Assembly (NCBI GenBank): GCA_016716335.1
Contig: JADJWN010000006.1
Location: forward strand, 1 to 64,000
Length of the DNA: 64,000 bases
Origin: Saprospiraceae bacterium
Lineage (GTDB): Bacteria > Bacteroidota > Bacteroidia > Chitinophagales > Saprospiraceae
Direction: 5' to 3'
The position numbers and the translations under genes were made by a program. The notes beneath the pieces were generated by a model that made no database searches, was not told the DNA's origin, and saw only the letters and a program-made list of their open reading frames with translations. Position 1 is the stretch's first letter; the number at the start of each line of letters is the position of its first letter. This document shows, piece by piece, positions 37,596 to 45,949 of this stretch.

Positions 37596-38396
37596 TTATT
37601 CAAGGATTTCAGGTGCCATACCCATGCTGCTGAAACCTCCGTCGTGATATAGATTCTGCATGGTCACCATGCGGGTATAGTCTGAAAACATGGCCACACA
37701 GTAGTCGGCACATGATAAAGCATCTGCATTGCCCAATGGCGACATTTTGTCCGCATAACCAAAAAAGTCAGTAAATCCTTTGACGCCGGATCCTGCTGTA
37801 GTGACTGTAGGTGATTGGCTGATGGTATTGACTCTGACTTTGGCCTTCTTGGCCCAGTGATAACCGAAACTTCTGGCAAAACTTTCAAGTAAGGCTTTAG
37901 CCTCGGCCATCTCACTGTAGTCTGGAAATACCCTTTGAGCAGCAATGTACGATAAGGCCAGAATGGAGCCCCACTCATTCATGGCATCCATTTTCATGGC
38001 GGTCTGCATCAGTTTGTGGAATGAAATAGCTGACACATCCAGCGTGGTTTTCATCCATTCGTAATTGAGGTCGGTATATTCCTTCTTTTTCCGCACATTG
38101 ACAGACATGCCTATGGAGTGCAGCATAAAATCGATTTTTCCACCCATCAGTTCCATGGATCGGGCAAGCAGATTTTCGAGATCTTCCACACTGGTGGCAT
38201 CGGCCGGTATTACTTCAGTATTGAGTTTTTTGGCAAGATCATAAATACCGCCCATTCTAAGCGCCACAGGGGCATTGGTGAGTACTATCTGAGCTCCTTC
38301 TTCCGCACATCGCTCAGCTACCTTCCATGCAATGGATTTATCATCCAAAGCTCCGAAAATAATGCCCTTTTTACCTTTGAGTATTCCGTTTGTCAT
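37596..38396 (-). CDS. fabI: Enoyl-ACP reductase (NADH) FabI
   Basis: Last reductive step of fatty-acid elongation, in the cytoplasm. The protein has 266 residues with ATG 38396 (MTNGILKGKKGIIFGALDDKSIAWKVA); a longer open frame reaches into the repeats upstream and is not coding. The FabI catalytic Tyr-x6-Lys is in FPDYSEMAEAKALL, and the cofactor-binding SIGMS and SQSPTVTTAGS motifs are in place. The usual C-terminal ADYCVAMFSDYTRMVTMQNLYHDGG is complete. Confidence 0.94.
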   Translation of the reverse strand: MTNGILKGKKGIIFGALDDKSIAWKVAERCAEEGAQIVLTNAPVALRMGGIYDLAKKLNTEVIPADATSVEDLENLLARSMELMGGKIDFMLHSIGMSVNVRKKKEYTDLNYEWMKTTLDVSAISFHKLMQTAMKMDAMNEWGSILALSYIAAQRVFPDYSEMAEAKALLESFARSFGYHWAKKAKVRVNTISQSPTVTTAGSGVKGFTDFFGYADKMSPLGNADALSCADYCVAMFSDYTRMVTMQNLYHDGGFSSMGMAPEILE

Positions 38397-38418
38397 AAAT
38401 TGATAATATCTGTAGGGA

Positions 38419-38426
38419 CAAATATA
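38419..38426 (-). promoter_or_regulatory. -7 element of fabI
   Basis: TATATTTG on the minus strand, an exact TAnnTTTG, 22 bp upstream of ATG 38396. It lies between fabI and the start of repeat locus A, so the repeats are just upstream of a housekeeping promoter. Confidence 0.5.
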
Positions 38427-38470
38427 TAAAATCTTTTTCCAATGATTAATGAAGATTGAATTGAATATTC

Positions 38471-38690
38471 TGAATGAATCGAATCCACCGCAGGTGGAAA
38501 CGACGAATGATCTGAATGATTCGAACGACGAATGATTTGAATGATTCGAACGACGAATGATTTGAATGATTCGAACGATGAATCCGCCGGCGGCGGAAAC
38601 GATGAACAATCTGAACGATGAATGATTTGAACAATTCGAATCTGCCGCCGGCGGAAACGATTCGAATGCGCCGAAGGCGGAAAATTAAAG
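38471..38690 (+). repeat. Repeat locus A: hairpin core with GAACGATGAATGATTTGAATGATTC-like units
   Basis: Degenerate repeats of about 22-26 bp (GAACGACGAATGATTTGAATGATTC and variants). They are interrupted by four 15-bp hairpin cores: TCCACCGCAGGTGGA (38484-38498), TCCGCCGGCGGCGGA (38583-38597), TCTGCCGCCGGCGGA (38641-38655) and TGCGCCGAAGGCGGA (38667-38681). The first is a compensated variant: both arms changed together (ACC/GGT). The same core recurs at loci B and C. No spacer regularity of a CRISPR array is seen. The rest of the 38397-38935 gap shows nothing that I can name. Confidence 0.85.
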
Positions 38691-38988
38691 GAAAATGATT
38701 CGAAAGATGAACCATGATTTCCGAAATCTAAAAATCAAACCAATAAGTAAATTTGTTAATATCCGGTACAAAAACACCATTTTCAAAAAGATTCCCGCAT
38801 ATTTGTTTGGACATTCGTCCATGAGACCGAAAAAATGAGTATACTCCTTTTCTGATGGCCACAGAAAAAGACTTTTTCGTTTTGCCGGCGAACGATGAAA
38901 AAATACATTTTTTGACTTAAAAAAACTTATTTATCATGAAAAACGCAATTTTATTTTTCAAGAAACGGGGGGGCAGAATTTAATTATT

Positions 38989-41900
38989 ATGTTTCTTTTT
39001 TTGTTTTGTGACCAAATTAAGTCACAGCAATATTTTACAGTAGAATTGGGAGCGAGTTACGATCAAAATTATTTAAACCAGTTTCAGAGTATTTCAGAAG
39101 CGGAATCTTTTATTTATACAATCATAGATGGAGTAACATGTTTGTATTTGGATTTACCTACAAGCAAAAAACTGATATTTGAAATTTCAATTCTCCGAAA
39201 TATCAATATTGATCCACAGCTCAATACAAATCAAAGAAGACTATATGCTACAAGATATTGGTTCAATCAACAAGATTTATGCAATAAAGTAGATATTGCA
39301 GTTCACTTATCCACTAATCTTATTGGAAATGATGGTCAGGCGTCCGGCGGACTATGTGGTGTATCACCGAATGGGGGTGTTGCCATCGCAGAAGCAGTGC
39401 CTTCTCAACTCAACAAATCAATTCAGATTGTAGCCCATGAAATAGGCCATTTATTGTCTATGGTACATGAAACTTCAGCCTTTTGTGCTATTTTCAAAGG
39501 CTTGATGTGTGGTGTAAGCAATTATGACTGCAATGAATATACGCTATCAAATGATAACATATTAAACTTGGAGAATAAGATATCAAATAGTACTTGTTTA
39601 AATGAACTGAATGTAAATGTTATCAATACAAATTGTCCAAACTGCTCTCCCAATATTGTAATCACAAGTGTATCCCAAAAAGATTACCATGTCGATTTCG
39701 GATGTGACCCGTCGACGGAAGAATTTACTTTGGAAGCTTCAATTTCAAATAGTTGTGAATTTGATAGAAACTATAAACTTGCAATAAGTTACCATTCCGA
39801 TTTTATAGAGATAGTTGAAAAAGAGCTGGAAATGCAGGACGTACCTACAAGTGGTAATGTAAATTTCAATAGAGAGATAATTTTAGATTGGATACAATTA
39901 AAGAAAGGTGCCGGAGCCATCAATATGGTAAAAGTAAGACCAAAAAATTCCGGTTATATTGTAGATAATGCACAACTCGGGTATCCAAATCTTGCATCAG
40001 TAAGTTTTACTTATATGTATAATCCACCCGGACCTGTTATCGATATTGCACAACCTATTAATCCGGCCCCTGTACTTTCCCAGTCACAAGTTTATTACAG
40101 ATTTTTCTACAATCATCAAATCGATAAATCCAACCAATCCTTCACAAAGGTATCTGAACTCACTAATCCCAATTCTGTTGACATAAATAATTTCTGTCTC
40201 GGAACAAAATTTGATATTTATCTGGATGGAATTTTTGAAGTGGATATTGATAAAGAGTTCTGCAACACTAATTTTTATTTCACTCCGGACTCCAGACTCA
40301 TCATACGGGATGGCAAAAGACTTACCCTGACAAACAGCTCACTGAATAGCTGCGATGCTAAATGGGATGGTGTCATCATCGAAGGATCCGGCGCTTTATC
40401 CATGAATAATTCAAAAATCATCAATGCAAAAACAGGAGTATTTTCCGACTCAGAAAAAGCTACGGTAAGTGTCAAAGATGGATGTACCTTTGAAAACAAT
40501 CATACAGGAATGGAACTCAGGAGAAGCAAACTTGTGTCGCTGACCAATTCCACTTTCAAAGACGGGCATAAAGGAATAGTTTTGGAAAGCTGTCCCCCTG
40601 TTTTTGCATTGGATTGCACTTTTTCTCAACTCACCTACGGCATTGAAAGCAATCATACATCTCTGTGGGTCTCAGGAGGAAATTTTACAGGGAAAAGTAC
40701 CGCAAATGGTAGCAGAGCCATCAATCAGATCGGAACCGGCAATTATTTGTCCCTTAAGAATAAAACTTTTTTCACCAACTGGCACCTGGGGGTAGTCACC
40801 AGCAGAAGCTCGTTAGATATTGATGATTGCACATTTGAAAACAATCAGATAGCTGCAGCAATAGGTCTCACCGGTGGTTTGACACATTACATATATAAAA
40901 CCACGTTTAAAAATGGTGTACGTGGTGTACTGAGTTCATTAAATTCAGCTTTCAATGATTTTTCGAGGATTCAGAAATGCACTTTTGATGGCTTTGATTT
41001 TGCAGTAAGTATCGGAAATCAAACAGGAAATAAAGGCTGGTTGATTTACGACAATGAAATCACGAATGTAAGACAGCGTGGCATACGCCTTACCAGTTCT
41101 GTTTTTAACAGAATAGAAGATAATCCGATAATATCAGCAGATGGAAGGTCCAATCCAAAACTGATCACTTTGGAAGGCAGCCCGACCAATATCGTGAGCA
41201 ACAACATACTGGATAATCTGAGCTCCGCCCCCGAATCCAATCAGATAACCGGCATATATGTAGCTGAAAGTATGGGCAATCTCATCCAATGTAATACTGT
41301 AAATGGTGGAAGTTTTGGCATCAATGTATGGGGTACAAGCAATGGCAACTACAACCGCAACACAATGTCATCGAGCTACACCGGACTATACTGCGGACTC
41401 TATCCATCCAACGGCCTCGCTTTGATGGGTCAGCAAATGCACCGGTTTAACGTGTGGAATAACGGAAGTTTTAATAACGCTGCAAAACATCTTTCAGCTG
41501 ATCCTTATTTTGTGAATCTATCCGAATTCTCAGTAGATCATTTACAGGATAGCAGATACAGACCTAATCCAATTTCATCTGTATCTTCAGATTGGTTTAA
41601 GAATGAAACAACGGGCACTACAAGTACAACCTGTAGCGGATCAACTAATGTTGGAGGGTCATACAATATGCCCGGGCTGATGGAGAATGATGATAATTAT
41701 GATATCGGTCTGATTCAGGAATTTGTTGGTGGCGATTTTAATTTCGGAGCGTTTAATGCTGCGCTCAATTTCAGTGCGGATTTCAGGATTTATAATGCGG
41801 TAAAAGACTCCGGGCAGGATAGCTTATTTAAGAATGTACCCAATATCCATAGCTTTATGGCGACGCATAGTGCAGGGAATATAGGAAAACTGTACGAAGC

Positions 41901-42624
41901 ATCATCATTGATTCAGTCATCCCGATATGCTGATATATCTCTGACTGATGTCATAGATACTCTAAAATCGCTTTTGACAACATATGAAATTGATCAGCCG
42001 CATCTCACCGAGCAACAACAATTGCTCCGGATGGATGATATTTATGTGGCAGACAGCACAGTGAAGGTCATTTATGCTAATATCAGAGATCAGCATTTGC
42101 ATAATATTGATGATGTCCTCATTATACTCAACAATATTTACGACACACTGACTCCTGTGCTCAATCAGATAGCAATACTGCGTGCAGTAGCATCGCTACA
42201 CAAAAATGATACGCTCACTACAGCGGAGTGGCTGACTTTGACCGATATTGCAGCACAATGTCCGCTTTCGGGAGGTGAGTCCGTATATGCTGCCAGAGGA
42301 TTGCTGGAAACAAAAGGAGATTTGATGTATTACAATGATCACGACCTTTGTGACACTACTGAAATACGGTCATCACACACATACAATCGTGTAGGTATCC
42401 ACCCCAATCCTTCGTCCGGTTTTTTTACAGTGTATGCTCCGGATACCATACATGGGATATCAGTATATGATATGCACGGAAGAAGATGGATACAGCAATC
42501 AGGGTCGTTTGGCAATTTTTACCAATTAGACGGAAGAGCTTTACAACCAGGCTTGTACATTATTAAAGTTGAATGTGGGGATAAAGAAAAAATCTTCTCT
42601 TCAAAAATCATAAAAATTGATTGA
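38989..42624 (+). CDS. T9SS-secreted metzincin-like protease with beta-helix repeats
   Basis: A 1211-residue secreted protein from ATG 38989. An upstream ATG at 38936 would give a better signal peptide (MKNAILFFKKRGGQNLIIMF) if the G7 run at 38967-38973 had one more G. The protease domain has HEIGHLLSMVH near residue 150, matching HExxHxxGxxH except Ser for Gly. A Met-turn candidate is LMCGVSNY. From about residue 420 to 830 there are right-handed parallel beta-helix repeats (GCTFENNHTGMELR, NTFKDGHKGI-like turns). The C-terminus is a T9SS type-A sorting domain (IHPNPSSGFFTVYA, PGLYIIKVE). It is probably a surface or secreted protease with a glycan-binding stalk; the substrate is unknown. Confidence 0.78.
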   Translation: MFLFLFCDQIKSQQYFTVELGASYDQNYLNQFQSISEAESFIYTIIDGVTCLYLDLPTSKKLIFEISILRNINIDPQLNTNQRRLYATRYWFNQQDLCNKVDIAVHLSTNLIGNDGQASGGLCGVSPNGGVAIAEAVPSQLNKSIQIVAHEIGHLLSMVHETSAFCAIFKGLMCGVSNYDCNEYTLSNDNILNLENKISNSTCLNELNVNVINTNCPNCSPNIVITSVSQKDYHVDFGCDPSTEEFTLEASISNSCEFDRNYKLAISYHSDFIEIVEKELEMQDVPTSGNVNFNREIILDWIQLKKGAGAINMVKVRPKNSGYIVDNAQLGYPNLASVSFTYMYNPPGPVIDIAQPINPAPVLSQSQVYYRFFYNHQIDKSNQSFTKVSELTNPNSVDINNFCLGTKFDIYLDGIFEVDIDKEFCNTNFYFTPDSRLIIRDGKRLTLTNSSLNSCDAKWDGVIIEGSGALSMNNSKIINAKTGVFSDSEKATVSVKDGCTFENNHTGMELRRSKLVSLTNSTFKDGHKGIVLESCPPVFALDCTFSQLTYGIESNHTSLWVSGGNFTGKSTANGSRAINQIGTGNYLSLKNKTFFTNWHLGVVTSRSSLDIDDCTFENNQIAAAIGLTGGLTHYIYKTTFKNGVRGVLSSLNSAFNDFSRIQKCTFDGFDFAVSIGNQTGNKGWLIYDNEITNVRQRGIRLTSSVFNRIEDNPIISADGRSNPKLITLEGSPTNIVSNNILDNLSSAPESNQITGIYVAESMGNLIQCNTVNGGSFGINVWGTSNGNYNRNTMSSSYTGLYCGLYPSNGLALMGQQMHRFNVWNNGSFNNAAKHLSADPYFVNLSEFSVDHLQDSRYRPNPISSVSSDWFKNETTGTTSTTCSGSTNVGGSYNMPGLMENDDNYDIGLIQEFVGGDFNFGAFNAALNFSADFRIYNAVKDSGQDSLFKNVPNIHSFMATHSAGNIGKLYEASSLIQSSRYADISLTDVIDTLKSLLTTYEIDQPHLTEQQQLLRMDDIYVADSTVKVIYANIRDQHLHNIDDVLIILNNIYDTLTPVLNQIAILRAVASLHKNDTLTTAEWLTLTDIAAQCPLSGGESVYAARGLLETKGDLMYYNDHDLCDTTEIRSSHTYNRVGIHPNPSSGFFTVYAPDTIHGISVYDMHGRRWIQQSGSFGNFYQLDGRALQPGLYIIKVECGDKEKIFSSKIIKID

Positions 42625-42628
42625 AAGT

Positions 42629-44147
42629 ATGTTCAAACACTTTTCAATTTTTATATTATTTATTATTATTTGTATTGGGACTGTATGGTCCCAATACAAA
42701 TATGATAGTCATTATGTGATGGGTTATTGGAGTGATAATGGTTTTACTGATCCAATTTTAAATTTCAAGGCTGATTCAGTACATATTTCTTACGAAAAGT
42801 TAGCCTTGGAATTTACAATTGAAGGTTCAAATATTTCAAATGCAGAAGGAAAATTACAATTTTACTTCAATGGTTGTGGATTAGCTAATTTTAAGCATCA
42901 AATTATTGAAAACGGAACAGGATTCAATCCTGGTTACATAACAAATGAATATTGTAATGGTACATCACGCTATCCATCCGGTCAACAATCCATGATAACA
43001 CTCCCCTTTAAAAATAACCCGGATCGTTATTTTATTTTTCATGAGAGAGTTAATATTTATTCAGACAGAGATACATTATTCTTATTCAGTGATCTGAATT
43101 ACTCAGTGGTGGATATGTCTCTCAATCAGGGTAAGGGTAAAGTGATACTCAAAAACATACCCGTATTGGATGATACCATTCTGGGAGCAGGAAATCTCGC
43201 TGCTGTAAAACATGCCAATGGCACAGACTGGTGGCTCATAAAACAGGACTCCCGCAATACCAACAACTATTATAAAATCTGGATAAAAAATGACGAAATC
43301 ATCCCCTGGGACCAACAAAAAATCGGTAACAGCTGGATAAGCGACGCAGGCAGTCAGGCTGCATTCTCATCAGATGGTACAAAGTATATGCGTTTTTCCG
43401 GTCGGGATGGATTGTACGTCATGGATTTTAACCGGACAAATGCGATCTTTTCCAATTTCCGTCATGTACCTACTACACAGGAAGCCCTGTTTAACGGTGC
43501 ATCCTTCTCACCCAATGGTCGCTTTGTGTACCTCGGCAACGGACCACATCTGTATCAGGTAGATCTGGATGAAGATGAGCTGCGTCTCGATACAGTGGCT
43601 GTATGGGATGGCAGCTTCGGCAATGAGTGGGGGCAGCCTAATTGGTTTGGTGCTATGCAGACAGGGCCGGATTGCCGCATATATATGCATACAGGTTATT
43701 GTCTGCCCCTATATGCACATCATCATGGAACCGGACAAAAAGGGAAAGGACTGCGATGTAAGACAGCACGTCCTGAAGTTTGAGACCCCTGTATGTAATA
43801 TTCCGTATTTTCCCAACTTCCGACTTGATACACCCTATCCCTATTGCAATCAGGATATTGTGGTGGTGACGGGGACACAGCAAGTATATGTAGCTCCTAA
43901 AGAAAAAACTTCTGCTAAAATCTTCCCCAACCCATCCACAGGCATGTTCACCATTCAGGCTGATGAATCCATACATTCTGTTGCTGTATATGATTTGCAG
44001 GGTAGCCTTAAGTTGATACAGACTGTTCAATCAGGTAAAACATGTACGCTTGATGCTTCCTCACTTATGCCGGGTATGTATTTTATAGCCATCCGATATA
44101 TTGGGACTGACAAAACTGACATGTCAAAAGTCATTAAAATAGAATGA
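42629..44147 (+). CDS. T9SS-secreted propeller-like protein, copy 1, one frameshift
   Basis: About 505 residues after correction; ATG 42629 gives the signal peptide MFKHFSIFILFIIICIGTVWSQ. It overlaps no neighbour and starts 4 bp after the preceding stop. The body has WD40/propeller-like segments (DAGSQAAFSSDGTKYMRF, ASFSPNGRFVYLGN) and PNFRLD. The C-terminus is a T9SS type-A sorting domain (IFPNPSTGMFTIQA, PGMYFIAIR). The frame breaks in C4 at 43706-43709. With C3 it reads CLPYMHIIMEPDKKGKDCD and continues to 44147. It sits between the protease gene and a partial tandem copy. Confidence 0.75.
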
Positions 44148-44148
44148 A

Positions 44149-44832
44149 ATGATGAAAATCCGGAATATTCTTATTTTATTGATATATTTTATTTGTATCG
44201 GGACTTTGCAGTCCCAATACAAATATGACAGTCATTTTGTGATGGGGTATTGGAGTGATTCAGCTGGTAAAGATCCTATTATAAATTTTAACTCAGATTC
44301 TCTACAAGTAGATTATGACAGTCTAGCTTTTGGGATGATTATAGCTGGAGCGAACATGTCAGACTATTATGGTAATCTCGTGTTCTATTTTAATGGTTGT
44401 GATTTAGCAAATAATTATAACGAAATAATTGAAAATGGCACTGACTTTAATCCTGGATTTATTGCTGAAAATAATTGTCCAGGCAACAATGGTTATACAT
44501 CCGGCCAACAATCCATGATAACATTGCCGTTCAACAATAATCCTGATCGATATTTTATTTTTCATGAAAGGAAGAACATATATTCAGACAGAGATACATT
44601 ATTCTTATATAGTGATCTGAATTACTCCATAGTAGATATGGCTCTGAATCAGGGTAAGGGTAAAGTGATACTCAAAAATATACCCGTATTAGATGATACC
44701 ATCCTGGGAGCAGGAAATCTCTCTGCCGTAAAACATGCCAATGGCACAGACTGGTGGATCATCAAACAGGACTCCCGCAATACCACAACTATTATAAAAT
44801 CTGGCACAGCACATGACAAAAAAAACAAATAG
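44149..44832 (+). pseudogene. Propeller-like protein, copy 2, truncated by an IS4-type element
   Basis: A tandem paralogue of the preceding gene, starting 2 bp after its stop (MKIRNILILLIYFICIGTLQSQ signal peptide). It aligns along its full visible length and loses homology at about 44803, exactly where the IS begins. There is also a one-base loss near 44785 (NT-TTIIK versus NTNNYYK). The last residues before TAG 44832 come from the IS. The 3' portion (44580-44803) is nearly identical in DNA to 43060-43282, whereas the 5' portion is clearly divergent. The propeller and T9SS sorting domain are lost, so this copy cannot be secreted through T9SS as it stands. Confidence 0.8.
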
Positions 44833-45949
44833 CCATACGTAATTGTTTGATTTGTAACACATTAAACCTTAATTACGATGGCTACAGGCAAATTTACAAT
44901 TCTTGCCTGGGAATTGTATGAGAACCTACCGACCTTAACAAAACCAAGAACTGATTTTATTGCACTATTTATCTTATCCATCCTAAAAGTAGGAACAGTC
45001 AACCTGGTAAAAGTTGCTATTGGCATGACCACCGATGCAGATACAAATTCGAATTATCGAAGGATCCAACGATTTATGGATCAAGTCAGATGGTGTTTCC
45101 AAAGCCTGGTACCTTTGATATTAAAATGGAGTGGTATTGACGGACCTCTGACCTTGGTGATAGACAGGACGAACATGAAGTTGGGAAAGAGTGACATCAA
45201 TATTCTTCGTGTGAGTGTTTTGGGTGAGCAGTTTTGCGTTCCGCTCATATGGAAGTTATTGCCCAAACGAGGCAACAGTTCTCAACAGGAAAGGATAGAC
45301 TTGATTTCCGAATTGCTGCTCATCCCGGGATTACCCGATATAAAAGTTATGATCGGGGATCGTGAATTCGTGGGGGCTACCTGGTTTAAATATCTCAAAG
45401 ACAATAAGATAGGAATATTAATCAGGCTCAAAGACAACCAAAGAGTAAAGCGATATGGTAAATATCATAAGGTGGCCAATATCATCAAAGGTAATACCCG
45501 ATGTACAGTGCAATGTGATGGTAAAAAATACCGGATGGCGGATGTACAGATTTACATACATGGTTTCAGGTACAGGAACTCCGACGGCAAAATAGAAAAC
45601 CTGATAGTGGCATCATTTGAAAAGGAAACGAAAGTGAGTAAGGAATACTCGGACAGATGGCACATAGAGGTTATGTTCAAAAACTTTAAGTCCAATGGAT
45701 TTGACATGGAAAGCACCCATGTCAAGATTTGGAAGGCTTGAGACACTGTTTGGATTGTTGACCTTGGGTTATATCTGTGCAATAAATGCAGGAAAATAAT
45801 TAAAGAAGAAAACCAAAATTATTTGAAATTTCAGCCAATGGCAGACCAAAATTAAGTATATTTAGAGCCGGATTTGATGAATTAATGAATGTACTTCTCA
45901 ATGGGTTTACTAAAAGATTTAACCTGATTTTTAAATTTTGTCATGTGCT
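44808..45949 (+). mobile_element. IS4-family-type insertion sequence (about 1.14 kb) at a rearrangement junction
   Basis: The ends carry the inverted repeat AGCACATGACAAAA (left from 44808; right complement ending at 45949), 14 of 14 identical. A single transposase gene lies between. The bases outside (AATCTGGCAC on the left, TAGGTAATTT on the right) show no target duplication. The genes on the two sides are different and both truncated, so the element marks a deletion or recombination and not a simple insertion. Confidence 0.8.
44878..45799 (+). CDS. IS4-family DDE transposase, two likely indels near the 3' end
   Basis: About 307 residues after correction. Catalytic residues fit the IS4 pattern: VIDRTNMK (Asp), VMIGDREF (Asp) and the YREK-like block YSDRWHIEVMFKNFKSNGFDMESTH with the Glu. 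As given, the frame stops at 45741. Adding one G and one A between about 45729 and 45740 gives HVKDLERLETLFGLLTLGYICAINAGK and a stop at 45797-45799, which is the usual end of this transposase group. Whether the copy is active is unknown. Confidence 0.8.

Noticed and set aside
38397..38609. N-terminal extension of fabI by 71 residues
   Set aside because: The extension is translated repeat DNA, and FabI proteins begin at the residues encoded from 38396; the fabI promoter element also lies inside it.
38471..38690. Possible CRISPR array
   Set aside because: Unit lengths vary, there are no unique spacers of constant size, and no cas gene is present in the window.
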